From positions 1-64,000 of the forward strand of contig CAYWUW010000001.1 in NCBI GenBank assembly GCA_964461505.1: 64,000 nt of DNA. The letters run 5' to 3'. The stretch is from HK-STAS-PATE-42 sp964461505. Lineage in GTDB: Bacteria; Patescibacteriota; Saccharimonadia; Saccharimonadales; HK-STAS-PATE-42. Made by a program: the position numbers and the translations under genes. This document shows, piece by piece, positions 24,552-32,454 of the stretch (position 1 is its first letter; each line of letters opens with the position of its first letter). The notes beneath the pieces were generated by a model. It was not told where the DNA came from. It did not search any database and saw nothing but the letters and a program-made list of their open reading frames with translations.

Positions 24552-25262
24552 ATGTCTAGAAAAAATAAATGGTCACGCTTTTTAGATAGTAAAGTTGGTT
24601 GGATTAGTGTAGTTAGTTTGTTTGCGGTGGTGCTCTTTTTTGTGGTTTCTTTGCTTGCGGCGATAATGATTGTGCCGGTTTATATTTTGAATAATGATGA
24701 AGGTTTATATAACGCTATTTTGAGTGGGCTGGTTCCGGTTTTGATAATTATTTTAGTGAGTCTGATTGCGAAGCCACTATTAAAAAAACCTGTTCGAGAA
24801 GTTCTTAAGCTTAAGAAGCCAAACAAAAAAGTTTGGTGGATGATTCCTGCTGTGGTGGGTGGTTATGTTCTTTTGTTAATCTTATTTTTTATGATTTTGT
24901 ATGCTATTAACCCAAGCATTTTAGAACAAAAACAAGATGTAGCGCTAGCGATTGAAAAGATTAAAGGCTTAAAATTGCTATTTATGGTGATTGGGGTAGC
25001 GATTCTAACTCCGATTGCGGAAGAACTCTTTTTTAGAGGACTTTTACTTTCTTTATACGCCAAAAAAACTAAGTTCTTGCTTGGAATTTTTGTGGGTGCG
25101 CTGCTTTTTGGCTTGGCGCACTGGCAACTTAATGTTAGTGTAGATACGTTCCTTTTTGGTGTTGCTTTGGGGCTTTTAACTTGGCAGACAGAAAGTATTT
25201 ATCCGGCGATAATCTTACATATGTTTAAAAACGGGTTAGCTTTAACAGCGATATTGAATTAG
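24552..25262 (+). CDS. CPBP-family intramembrane metalloprotease
   Basis: An Rce1/Abi-type membrane protein with about six hydrophobic helices. Motif 1 is AEELFFRG (E157, E158, R162) and motif 2 is FGLAHWQLN with the conserved His. Bacterial members process prenylated or small peptides such as bacteriocin-linked substrates; no such substrate gene is visible. I chose ATG 24552 (MSRKNKW); GTG 24534 would add six residues. The next gene starts directly at its stop. Confidence 0.85.
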   Translation: MSRKNKWSRFLDSKVGWISVVSLFAVVLFFVVSLLAAIMIVPVYILNNDEGLYNAILSGLVPVLIIILVSLIAKPLLKKPVREVLKLKKPNKKVWWMIPAVVGGYVLLLILFFMILYAINPSILEQKQDVALAIEKIKGLKLLFMVIGVAILTPIAEELFFRGLLLSLYAKKTKFLLGIFVGALLFGLAHWQLNVSVDTFLFGVALGLLTWQTESIYPAIILHMFKNGLALTAILN

Positions 25263-25706
25263 ATGCAAAAAAAACAAAAGGCGCTTGTTGCTAAGCTTAA
25301 ATCTTATTTTTTACGTAATCAGTTTGCGGTGCGTTATGGGTGGATATCTGTAAGAATGCTTTGGAGTTTGACGAGGGTAACTCTGGTTTTTAGGGTATTT
25401 TCGCATCAGCCAAACAAGGTCTATTTTTATGCTCTGGCTACCGATTTGATGGCTTCGTTTACAGAGGCGTGGGCAACGGGAAGATCTATCCTGGCTTTTG
25501 TGATGGATAAGCCTAAGGCAGGAAAAAGATTTTTAATTTTAGCGGTAGCGATGTTTGTTTTGCCAGAGGTTCTTTTGATATTTTTGTGGAAAGGATTGCC
25601 AGAACATTTGGTTTTGGCAATAGGAGCTTTTATCATCATTTCTTTAACTATTTTTTTGAGTGGAGTTTTAAAGAAGATTCGAAAAGGGGCACTTCAGAAT
25701 TGCTGA
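25263..25706 (+). CDS. Hypothetical membrane protein
   Basis: Not recognised. A 147-residue protein with a basic N-terminus (MQKKQKALVAKLKSYFLRN) and three hydrophobic segments, about 50-70, 82-102 (RFLILAVAMFVLPEVLLIFLW) and 110-132 (HLVLAIGAFIIISLTIFLSG), ending in a basic tail KKIRKGALQNC. Its ATG directly follows the TAG of the CPBP protease, so they share a transcript. The stop is TGA. Confidence 0.7.
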   Translation: MQKKQKALVAKLKSYFLRNQFAVRYGWISVRMLWSLTRVTLVFRVFSHQPNKVYFYALATDLMASFTEAWATGRSILAFVMDKPKAGKRFLILAVAMFVLPEVLLIFLWKGLPEHLVLAIGAFIIISLTIFLSGVLKKIRKGALQNC

Positions 25707-25733
25707 GCCAAGCTTAATCTAAGCTTAATATGG

Positions 25734-25739
25734 TATAAT
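25734..25739 (+). promoter_or_regulatory. Extended -10 box before a 26-codon ORF
   Basis: TGGTATAAT with TATAAT at 25734-25739, 10 nt before ATG 25750. Two TAAGCTTAA-type motifs precede it. Confidence 0.6.
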
Positions 25740-25749
25740 TAGCATTAAG

Positions 25750-25830
25750 ATGAAATTAAGTTTTGTTAGAATTCCGCTATTTTACCCGGTGCTTAAACCG
25801 TTTGAACCGTTTGTTCCCCTTGGGGTGTAG
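25750..25830 (+). CDS. Possible 26-residue leaderless peptide or small-RNA unit
   Basis: From ATG 25750 an ORF of 26 codons reads MKLSFVRIPLFYPVLKPF and continues EPFVPLGV to TAG. The Pro/Phe-rich composition is unusual. The unit has its own extended -10 at the leaderless distance and a terminator-like hairpin at about 25872-25896, so a transcript of roughly 150 nt is well defined. Whether it is a peptide, a small RNA, or both cannot be decided from sequence. Confidence 0.35.
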   Translation: MKLSFVRIPLFYPVLKPFEPFVPLGV

Positions 25831-25871
25831 ATTTTTGTTTTTTATAAATAGTGTAATAAAGAATTAAGTTT

Positions 25872-25905
25872 AACCCCATAAATAAGATGAGGGTTTTTTA
25901 TTTTG
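25872..25905 (+). terminator. Putative terminator
   Basis: The arms AACCC(C)AT and ATG(A)GGGTT with a 7-nt loop are followed by TTTTTATTTT. It closes the short transcript begun at 25734. Confidence 0.65.
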
Positions 25906-25962
25906 TAAACTTTTAAGATCCCTCTTCGTTAAAAACTACGAGGGACAGGAAGGAAAATTGAT

Positions 25963-26190
25963 ATGGAAGATTTTGAGATAACAGATTTGAGGAGTGTCCG
26001 AAAACAGGTTGATGCTGGTTGTGGATTTTGGGTTGGAGATCACGATTACGGGCGAGTTGATAGGATGAGTGATGAAGAGCTTAGGAGTGTGGCGCGCAAC
26101 GTTGTTGGTTTGGTGGGGCAGGCTTCTAGATTGCTTGATGCGATTAGTCTAGAAGCTTTTGAGAGGATGTGCGGGCAATCTGAAGAATAA
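25963..26190 (+). CDS. Hypothetical 75-residue protein
   Basis: Not recognised. A small acidic soluble protein: DFEITDLRSVRKQVDAGCGFWVGDHDYGRVDRMSDEELRSVARNVVGLVG. The His/Asp segment GDHDYG and two further Cys (AGCGF, RMCGQ) could bind metal, but this is speculative. A Shine-Dalgarno (AGGAAGG) precedes ATG 25963 and a hairpin (CCCTC...GAGGG, 25920-25945) lies just upstream. It precedes proS by 35 nt. Confidence 0.6.
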   Translation: MEDFEITDLRSVRKQVDAGCGFWVGDHDYGRVDRMSDEELRSVARNVVGLVGQASRLLDAISLEAFERMCGQSEE

Positions 26191-26225
26191 AATGTATAAT
26201 TAAGTTTAGAGAAAGAAGATTGGAT

Positions 26226-27941
26226 ATGAAGTATTCAAAATTGTTCGGTAAAACAAGGAAAGGCTCTAAAGATTACGTATCGAAGAACGCGACCTTACTG
26301 ATAAGGGGAGGGTTTGTAGATCCGTTAATGGCTGGGGTCTATACCTTTTTACCGCTTGGGTCTAGAGTTTTGTTTAAGATTGAGAATATTGTACGCGAAG
26401 AGATGGACAAGGTCGGGGATGAGTTGCTTTTAACTAATTTGTCTCCAGTGGAGAACTGGAAGCAATCGGGAAGGTACAGTACGGTTGACGTACTTTTGAA
26501 GGCTACGCCTGCGAATGAGAATAGTCAGTCTAGGCATGATTCTGAATATATTGTTAACCCAACAAATGAGGATATGGTTACTCCTCTGGCAAAAGATTTT
26601 GTAACTAGCTACAAAGATTTTCCGTTTGCGGTTTACCAAATTCAAACTAAGTTTAGAAACGAGCCTAGGGCGAAATCTGGTATTTTGCGCGGTCGAGAAT
26701 TCAGGATGAAAGACCTATATAGCTTCCATACATCAAAACAAAGTTTGATGGAGTATTACTCTGTGGCCGAAAAAGCGTATTGGGAAATCCTTAAGAGACT
26801 GGGGTTGGCGGAGCATACCGTTTTAGCTGCGGCAAGCGGAGGGGATTTTACGGATGAATTTTCGCATGAGTTTCAAACAAGGTGTGATGCTGGTGAGGAT
26901 TTAATTTTTAGGGTTCCTTCGACAGGAGAGTGCTTTAATAAAGAAGTTACAGCCTCTAATGCGCCTAAGCTTAAGGATGAAGACGAAGAAGAGAAAGAGG
27001 CTGACGAGGTTGAAGGGAAGGGGATAATTGGAGTGGAGCCCCTGTCCAAATTCTTAAATATTGGAGTTGATAAGACTACTAAAACGATGCTTTACGGGTT
27101 AAGTGATGGAAGAGTTGTGGCTGCAGCCGTTCGTGGTGGATACGATATTAACGAAGAGAAGCTGGCGAAAGTGCTTGGAGTTAAGGTCCCAGAATTAAGC
27201 TTAGCAAGTGAAGAGTTGGTGAAAAGAGTTACTAGCTCTGAGGTAGGGTATGCTGGGCTAATCGGTTTGCCGGAAGATGTAATTCAGGTTGTAGACGAAT
27301 CTTGCGTGAACCGCAAGAACTTTGAAATGGGAGCGAACAGAACCGATTATCATTCAATTAATCTTAATTGGGGGCGAGATCTTCCTGTGCCGAAAGAAGT
27401 TTATGACATTAAGGTTGCGAAAGCTGGTGACATACACCCAGAGACCGGCGAGATTTATGAGACATTTGATGCTTGTGAGGTTGGAAACATTTTTCCTCTT
27501 ATGACAAAGTTCTCCGACGCTTTTGGCTATAAGTTTACGGATTCTGATGGTACGGAAAAGTCGGTCTTCATGGGGTGTTATGGTTTGGGGACTACGAGGG
27601 TTATGGGGGTTATCGCAGAAGTCTTCGCCGATGAAAAGGGTATTGTGTGGCCAGAGGCTGTGGCGCCGTTTAAATATCATCTCGTGACGATTGCTAAATC
27701 TGGGGATGACGAAGCTTATAAAAAATCTGAGGAGCTCTACCTTAAGCTTAACGAGCGAGGAGATGAAGTGCTGTGGGATGATAGGCTTGAGACTCGTGCT
27801 GGAGAGAAGTTTGCCGATGCCGATTTGATTGGATGCCCAATTAGGCTGGTAGTAAGCCCTAAAACTTTAGAACAAGATTCGGTTGAAGTTAAGCTTAGGA
27901 GTGAAGATGAATCTAAGTTAATTAAGCTTAGCGAAGTTTAA
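26226..27941 (+). CDS. proS: Prolyl-tRNA synthetase (bacterial type)
   Basis: Class II synthetase that charges tRNA-Pro. N-terminal KGSKDYVSKNATLLIRGGFVDPLMAGVYTFLPLGSRV is the motif 1 region, motif 2 is QTKFRNEPRAKSGILRGREFRMKDLYSFH, and motif 3 is YGLGTTRVMG. An INS-type editing domain lies between motifs 2 and 3 (about 225-385) and an anticodon-binding domain is C-terminal. At 571 residues it is the full bacterial form. ATG 26226 is preferred over TTG 26220. The -10 TATAAT at 26195-26200 leaves a short leader with a GAAAGAAG site. The stop lies in TTTAAGCTTAA. Confidence 0.97.
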   Translation: MKYSKLFGKTRKGSKDYVSKNATLLIRGGFVDPLMAGVYTFLPLGSRVLFKIENIVREEMDKVGDELLLTNLSPVENWKQSGRYSTVDVLLKATPANENSQSRHDSEYIVNPTNEDMVTPLAKDFVTSYKDFPFAVYQIQTKFRNEPRAKSGILRGREFRMKDLYSFHTSKQSLMEYYSVAEKAYWEILKRLGLAEHTVLAAASGGDFTDEFSHEFQTRCDAGEDLIFRVPSTGECFNKEVTASNAPKLKDEDEEEKEADEVEGKGIIGVEPLSKFLNIGVDKTTKTMLYGLSDGRVVAAAVRGGYDINEEKLAKVLGVKVPELSLASEELVKRVTSSEVGYAGLIGLPEDVIQVVDESCVNRKNFEMGANRTDYHSINLNWGRDLPVPKEVYDIKVAKAGDIHPETGEIYETFDACEVGNIFPLMTKFSDAFGYKFTDSDGTEKSVFMGCYGLGTTRVMGVIAEVFADEKGIVWPEAVAPFKYHLVTIAKSGDDEAYKKSEELYLKLNERGDEVLWDDRLETRAGEKFADADLIGCPIRLVVSPKTLEQDSVEVKLRSEDESKLIKLSEV

Positions 27942-28003
27942 GCTTAAGCGCTAGATTTGGTGGTTTTTGGTGATCTGAGCTTTTAAAAATCACTAATCTA
28001 GTG

Positions 28004-28033
28004 TTTACAAGATAGAGCGGTTGGTGGTAGAGT
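28004..28033 (+). promoter_or_regulatory. Sigma70-type promoter of greA
   Basis: TTTACA (28004-28009), an 18-nt spacer and TAGAGT (28028-28033) form a plausible promoter. A GAGGAA Shine-Dalgarno follows before ATG 28064. Confidence 0.55.
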
Positions 28034-28063
28034 TTATCTTTATAGTTGAGGAATTAAATTAAT

Positions 28064-28501
28064 ATGGCTGTAGTTAAGATTTCTAAAGAGAAGTTTGTAG
28101 CTCTTAAGTTAGAACTTGAGGATGCTTTAAAGGCGCGCCCAGAAATTATCGAGCGGGTGGCCTCTGCGCGCGAACTTGGAGATCTAAAAGAAAATTCTGA
28201 ATATCATTCTGCGCGTGATGAACAGAGGGCTAACGAATCTAAAATTGAAGAAATTGAGAGTATCTTTAAGAATTATGAGATTGTGGATGGTTCTGGTAGC
28301 TTTGAGGTAGAAATTGGCGCAACGGTTAAGCTTAGTGGCGAGAGCGAAAAGGTTTTTACGGTTGTCTCTAGTGTAGAGGCTGACCCTTTGAGCGGAAAGA
28401 TTAGCGATGAATCGCCGGTGGGGCAAGCTCTTTTAGGCAAGAAGGTTGGCGACGATGTTGAAATTGGCGGAAAAAAATACAAACTAAGGGAGATTACTTA
28501 A
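28064..28501 (+). CDS. greA: Transcription elongation factor GreA
   Basis: Rescues backtracked RNA polymerase by stimulating transcript cleavage. The N-terminal coiled coil carries the catalytic acidic tip in ARELGDLKENSEYHSARDEQ, and the C-terminal FKBP-like domain has SPVGQALLGKKVGDDVEI. At 145 residues it is somewhat shorter than E. coli GreA (158). It is a single-gene unit with a sigma70-like promoter. The stop TAA lies in CTTAAGCTTAA. Confidence 0.95.
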   Translation: MAVVKISKEKFVALKLELEDALKARPEIIERVASARELGDLKENSEYHSARDEQRANESKIEEIESIFKNYEIVDGSGSFEVEIGATVKLSGESEKVFTVVSSVEADPLSGKISDESPVGQALLGKKVGDDVEIGGKKYKLREIT

Positions 28502-28790
28502 GCTTAACTCTAGACCTGTCATTAAGATCTCCTAGCTTTAGTACAGACATCGTTCTGTAATCCCGCTCCAATCAAGCTGAGGGCGTGCTCGGAACTCGTT
28601 TCAGGATCTAATTAATAAAAGTGCGCTTCTTTTTTTTGTGCATACTTTTCCCTTGATGGAAAAGTAGCCAAAAGATCAAGCCCTGCGGAAGCTCCACGAT
28701 GTGCAGTGGAAGCCTTTTGAAGTGCTTACTAAATCGCCTCAAAGTCCTCGGGCACGGGTGCAGTGGTAAGCGTAGGATTTAATCAGGTGG
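28502..28790. repeat. Repeat-filled gap upstream of lysS
   Basis: No gene is seen here. Palindromic units include TAGACCTGTCATTAAGATCT near 28510 and a degenerate GGAACTCGTTTCAGGATC unit near 28590. A longer element follows (CCCTTGATGGAAAAGTAGCC, CCCTGCGGAAGCTCC, CTCGGGCACGGGTG), related to the blocks before serS and the 41479 gene. Confidence 0.7.
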
Positions 28791-28796
28791 TATAAT
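28791..28796 (+). promoter_or_regulatory. -10 box of lysS-alaX (extended, leaderless type)
   Basis: GGTGGTATAAT: TATAAT 28791-28796 ends 11 nt before ATG 28808. Confidence 0.7.
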
Positions 28797-28807
28797 TTAG
28801 GGTTAAT

Positions 28808-31117
28808 ATGGCGACGTTGCAAGATTTTAGAAACGAGAGATTGAAGAAGTTAGAAGCTCTGCGAGAGCTGGGCGTTAATCCGTATCCGGCAAAAACTAAT
28901 CGGACGAATAAGAATTCTGAAATTAAAGATAATTTTTCTGAGCTAGAAGGGCAAGAAGTCTCGGTTGTGGGGCGAATCAAAAATATCCGTAAAATGGGAA
29001 AAATTGGGTTTATCGTAATTAAAGATGAATCTGGGAGTTTGCAGCTGTTTTTGAGTTCTGCAGAAATGGAAGCCGCAGATTATGCAAATTCTGAACTTGG
29101 TTTTGGGGATGTTGGCTTGCTAGATTCTGGAGATTTTGTAGAAGCAACTGGTCAAGTTTTTAGAACTCAAACAGGGGAGATTTCTGTTAAGCTTAATAAG
29201 CTTAGAATTCTAACAAAAGCCTTGAGGCCGATGCCTCTGGCTCACGAGGAATTTAGCGATAAAGAACAGCGTTTGCGTAGAAGATATATTGATCTTAACG
29301 TTAATCAAGAGGTTCACGATAGGTTTGTGCGGAGATCTAAGTTTTGGGAGGCGACGCGCCAGTTCTTGCTTAAAGAAGGCTTTGTTGAGATTAATGTTCC
29401 GGTTTTAGAGCACACAACCGGTGGAGCAGATGCTAACCCTTTTGTAACGCATATGGATGCTTTAGGCCAGGATTTTTATCTTAGAATTTCGCATGAGCTC
29501 CCGTTAAAAAGATTACTTGGTGGCGGCTACGAAAAAGTTTTTGATATTGGGCCAAGATTTAGAAACGAGAATTATTCTGACGAGCATTTGCCTGAACATG
29601 TTGCGATGGAAAGTTATGCTGCTTATCAAGATTATGAACAGGGGATGGATTTTTACGAACGGATGATTAAGTATGTTGCCAAAGAAACTTGGGGGACGCT
29701 TAAGTTTAGTAGTGTGAATGGTTTTGATGTAGATTTGGATCAGCCTTGGCCGCGAATTGAGTATGCAGATATTATGCGCGATGAATTTGGTGTGGATGTT
29801 TTTCAGCCTGATCTTGCTAAGCTTAAGGCTATTTTGAAAGAAAATAAAGTTGAGCTTGATGGTGAAGTTAATGTTAATAGGGCGCTGGATAATGTTTGGA
29901 AGTTGATTCGCCGTAAATCTGCGGGCCCATTTTGGTTGGTGCATGAGCCGGTAGAAATTAGCCCCCTTGCCAAGGTTGACCCGAAGGATTCTAGAGTAAC
30001 TCAGCGTTTTCACCCTGTAATTGCCGGGAGCGAACTTGGCAATGGCTTTAGTGAACTGAACGATCCGATAGATCAGCTGAAGAGGTTTGTAGAACAGCAA
30101 AACTTAAGGGATTCTGGCGATGATGAGGCGATGATGCTAGATATTGATTTTGTGGAGATGTTGGAATACGGTATGCCGNNNNNNNNNNGTTGGGGAAATA
30201 GCGAGCGTATCTTCTGGTTTTTTGAGGGAGTTAGTGCGCGAGATGGTGTGATCTTTCCAAGCTTAAGAATGGAAATTGATGAAACTACTAAAAAGATTTA
30301 TCCAGAGGTTAAGTTTGAAGAAAAAGCCAAAAAAGTCGATAGGTCAAAGCTACCTGAGTCTGCTATTTCTCACGGAACTAAAAAGTTGTATCTAGAAGAT
30401 TGGACTAAGCTTAATTTTGATGCGGAAGTTTTGGAGATTGCGAACACTGATGAAGGGGGGTTAGTCCTTGTACTCAATCAAACGGCTTTTTATCCTGGTG
30501 GGGGTGGTCAGCCTTTTGATTTGGGTAAAATTATTTGGGAGGGTGGCTCACTAAACTTAACAAGAGCTAGCAAAGATTCGGAAGGGATTGTTTATCATCA
30601 AGGTGGTCTCAGTGGAGATATCCCGGAAGTAGGCTTTAGGGTTAAGGCAGAGATTGATGGCGTTCGGCGTAAGCTCAACTCTTGTTTGCACTGCGCCGGT
30701 CACTTGATTGATTATGGTGTGAAGCAGGCAGGTTTGAGTTGGAAACCAGGAATGGGCTCGCATTTTCCTGGAGCTTGCTATGTGCGCTATGAGGGAGAGG
30801 TTGATCCCGAAAGCTACGAAGAACTTAGACTTAAGATCGAAGAAGAGATCAATAAATACATTAAATCTGGCGGAAAGGTCGGCTGTAGAATCGTTCCAAG
30901 CGAGGAGGCTGGTAAGTTTAGTGAATATATTCCACAGCCAGTTTTGGACTCCTATCAAAATGTAAACTTGGCTTGTTATCCGGGCGATTTCAATATTTGC
31001 TGTGGTGGAACTCACGTTGAGGATGTCTCTGAAATTGGTGAAGTCAAGGTAGCTAAGCTTAAGAAAAAAGGGAAAGAGATTAGTGTGAGTTACGAAGTTA
31101 TTCCGTCTAATGTCTAA
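28808..31117 (+). CDS. lysS: Lysyl-tRNA synthetase fused to an AlaX-type editing domain
   Basis: A 769-residue fusion. Residues 1-~145 are the OB anticodon-binding domain, ~150-510 the class II core: motif 1 FLLKEGFVEINVPVLE, motif 2 FDIGPRFRNENYSDEHLPEH, and motif 3 region NSERIFWFFEGVSARDGVIFPSLR. Ten Ns (30179-30188) fall at residues 458-461 before motif 3; flanking sequence matches LysRS on both sides in one frame. From about residue 527 (LYLEDW) an AlaX-like domain follows: GGGGQP, zinc motif HCAGH (H628, H632) and C732-GGT-H736. AlaX proteins hydrolyse mischarged Ser/Gly-tRNA-Ala. The junction lies downstream of the gap, so the fusion is not caused by it. Confidence 0.9.
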   Translation: MATLQDFRNERLKKLEALRELGVNPYPAKTNRTNKNSEIKDNFSELEGQEVSVVGRIKNIRKMGKIGFIVIKDESGSLQLFLSSAEMEAADYANSELGFGDVGLLDSGDFVEATGQVFRTQTGEISVKLNKLRILTKALRPMPLAHEEFSDKEQRLRRRYIDLNVNQEVHDRFVRRSKFWEATRQFLLKEGFVEINVPVLEHTTGGADANPFVTHMDALGQDFYLRISHELPLKRLLGGGYEKVFDIGPRFRNENYSDEHLPEHVAMESYAAYQDYEQGMDFYERMIKYVAKETWGTLKFSSVNGFDVDLDQPWPRIEYADIMRDEFGVDVFQPDLAKLKAILKENKVELDGEVNVNRALDNVWKLIRRKSAGPFWLVHEPVEISPLAKVDPKDSRVTQRFHPVIAGSELGNGFSELNDPIDQLKRFVEQQNLRDSGDDEAMMLDIDFVEMLEYGMPXXXXWGNSERIFWFFEGVSARDGVIFPSLRMEIDETTKKIYPEVKFEEKAKKVDRSKLPESAISHGTKKLYLEDWTKLNFDAEVLEIANTDEGGLVLVLNQTAFYPGGGGQPFDLGKIIWEGGSLNLTRASKDSEGIVYHQGGLSGDIPEVGFRVKAEIDGVRRKLNSCLHCAGHLIDYGVKQAGLSWKPGMGSHFPGACYVRYEGEVDPESYEELRLKIEEEINKYIKSGGKVGCRIVPSEEAGKFSEYIPQPVLDSYQNVNLACYPGDFNICCGGTHVEDVSEIGEVKVAKLKKKGKEISVSYEVIPSNV
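30179..30188. other. Assembly gap (10 N) inside lysS
   Basis: Ten unknown bases between the codons for EYGMP and GWGNSER. Length 10 keeps the frame, and family alignment expects only a few residues here, so the gap is probably a short unresolved or polymorphic stretch. Confidence 0.99.
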
Positions 31118-31619
31118 AATCTTCTTTTATACTTTTCGGACGAATCGGTTTGTGGGTGAGTTGGAGGTTATTCTTGGTGAGCGGATTTTTGTGATTGAAA
31201 AGCCGGCGCAGGATTTTGCTAAGCTTAAATCTGCAATTGAGCGTAGCGGGGCAGAGTTAGTGGTGGGAATCGGAATGGTTAAGGGTGAATCTCGCTGGGA
31301 AAGCTCTTGCTATAACAGAATTGGGAATAATGTTATAAATTCTGATTTTCCAGAGAGGTTGAGTTTAGATTGTTTTAGATCTAAGATTCCCGCCTTCCTA
31401 TTTCGCCATACAGGATACGCAGGGCAAGCCGCGAGAATGACGGAAGACGTGGTGAGTATCCCGGTTGGAGAGGGGATGACTTTTGGATTTTGTAATTATG
31501 TTGCGTTCAGGGTTAGGGCCGAACTAGATGCTAAGCTTAAGAACGGTTTTTTACATTTGAATGTTAGGGGATTTAGGAACCCTCACCCCAACCCTCTCCC
31601 CGTAAGGGCGAGGGAGTAA
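31110..31619 (+). CDS. Pyroglutamyl-peptidase-like protein (C15 fold) with repeat insertions
   Basis: The overall pattern matches the C15 peptidase fold distantly: AELVVGIGMVKGESRWESSCYNRIGNNVI, then GFCNYVAFRVRAEL with the candidate catalytic Cys C128, and NGFLHLNV with the candidate His H149. Family enzymes remove N-terminal pyroglutamate. Between these lies an in-frame palindromic repeat (about 31380-31445) translated as IPAFLFRHTGYAGQAARMTED, and the C-terminus NPHPNPLPVRARE with its stop is made by a second repeat. The insert sits before the catalytic Cys and may inactivate the enzyme. The ATG overlaps the lysS-alaX stop by 8 nt. Confidence 0.65.
   Translation: MSKIFFYTFRTNRFVGELEVILGERIFVIEKPAQDFAKLKSAIERSGAELVVGIGMVKGESRWESSCYNRIGNNVINSDFPERLSLDCFRSKIPAFLFRHTGYAGQAARMTEDVVSIPVGEGMTFGFCNYVAFRVRAELDAKLKNGFLHLNVRGFRNPHPNPLPVRARE
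31380..31445. repeat. Palindromic repeat inserted in frame in the C15-like gene
   Basis: AAGATTCCCGCCTTCC...TTCGCCATACAGG...GGGCAAGCCGCGAGAATGAC corresponds base for base, with a few differences, to the intergenic copy at 47211-47270. Confidence 0.88.
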
Positions 31620-31707
31620 TCGGTTTGTTGTGGGATTGGTGCTGGATTTGGGTTTGTGAAATAGTCTAAACTTAAGTTTATATAAAAGAGGCGGAGGGTA
31701 GTGAGCT

Positions 31708-32454
31708 TTGCTGAAAGGTAGATTTGGTGGTTCGTCAGAGAACGGGCTCTTAAACTTAAGTAACAGTGGTGAATCGCTGTATGGGCTGGATATTGATTTG
31801 GTCAGTGAGTTGCAAGCTCCACTTTTGGGAATTGCGGCAAATGCAAAGGTGGCTGCTGTTAAGCTTAGCGATAACAAGGTGCGAGTTCTAGAATATTTGC
31901 AGGCGATAGAGTTTAGTTCTATAAACTTGGTTAAGATGATTGATATCTTGCTAAAAAGTCGTGATGTTGATAATTGTAATTTAGCTTTAGAAAACGTGCC
32001 GATTCATTTTGGGGTAAGAATTGAAGAAGCGATAGAAAGGCTTGTTCCGCTTTGTAGGGTGCAGGCTCAGATTTTTGATTTTAAGCCGAGCAAGAATTTG
32101 GTGGTGAGTGCAAATATGGAATGTTTAGATTTGGTGGTTTATCATATTTTAGAACAGGCTCTACGTTCATCGGCGAGCGAAGAAATAATTAGCGTTAAGC
32201 TTAGTTCTAGGGCAGAGATGGCAAAAGTTAGCGTTTGTGCGAAGGGTTCAAGGCAAAAGGCAAGTTTGCTGCGTTCGGCGTTGAAGAGATCTGAAAAACC
32301 AACTGGAGTTAATTTTAGCCTGGTGGCGAGCTATAGGTTGTTAAAGTTTATGGGTGGGAGTTTGAATATCTCGCAAAGAAGAGATGGAATTAGTTTTAAT
32401 TTTAGCCTTCCTTTAAGCAGGCAGATAAGTTTGTTTGAGGTTTATGGCGGCTAA
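31708..32454 (+). CDS. Degenerate histidine kinase-like protein
   Basis: A 248-residue protein with the layout of a HisKA plus HATPase_c pair but without key residues. The H-box, normally SHELRTPL, reads LVSELQAPLLGI, so the phospho-accepting His is Ser (S33). The N-box position reads YHILEQALRSSAS rather than LxNAxK, and the G1 DxGxG and G2 GxGxG motifs are not recognisable; only the final GGSLNISQRRDGISFNFSLPL retains the family shape. There is no membrane segment or sensor domain. TTG 31708 has GGAGGG 9 nt upstream. It overlaps the degenerate receiver gene by 11 nt. It probably acts as a binding scaffold rather than a kinase. Confidence 0.72.
   Translation: MLKGRFGGSSENGLLNLSNSGESLYGLDIDLVSELQAPLLGIAANAKVAAVKLSDNKVRVLEYLQAIEFSSINLVKMIDILLKSRDVDNCNLALENVPIHFGVRIEEAIERLVPLCRVQAQIFDFKPSKNLVVSANMECLDLVVYHILEQALRSSASEEIISVKLSSRAEMAKVSVCAKGSRQKASLLRSALKRSEKPTGVNFSLVASYRLLKFMGGSLNISQRRDGISFNFSLPLSRQISLFEVYGG

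Noticed and set aside
30179..30188. LysRS-AlaX fusion as a product of scaffold joining at the N gap
   Set aside because: LysRS motif 3 sequence (SERIFWFFEGVSARDGVIFP) continues after the gap and only then passes into AlaX, so the junction is in unbroken sequence.
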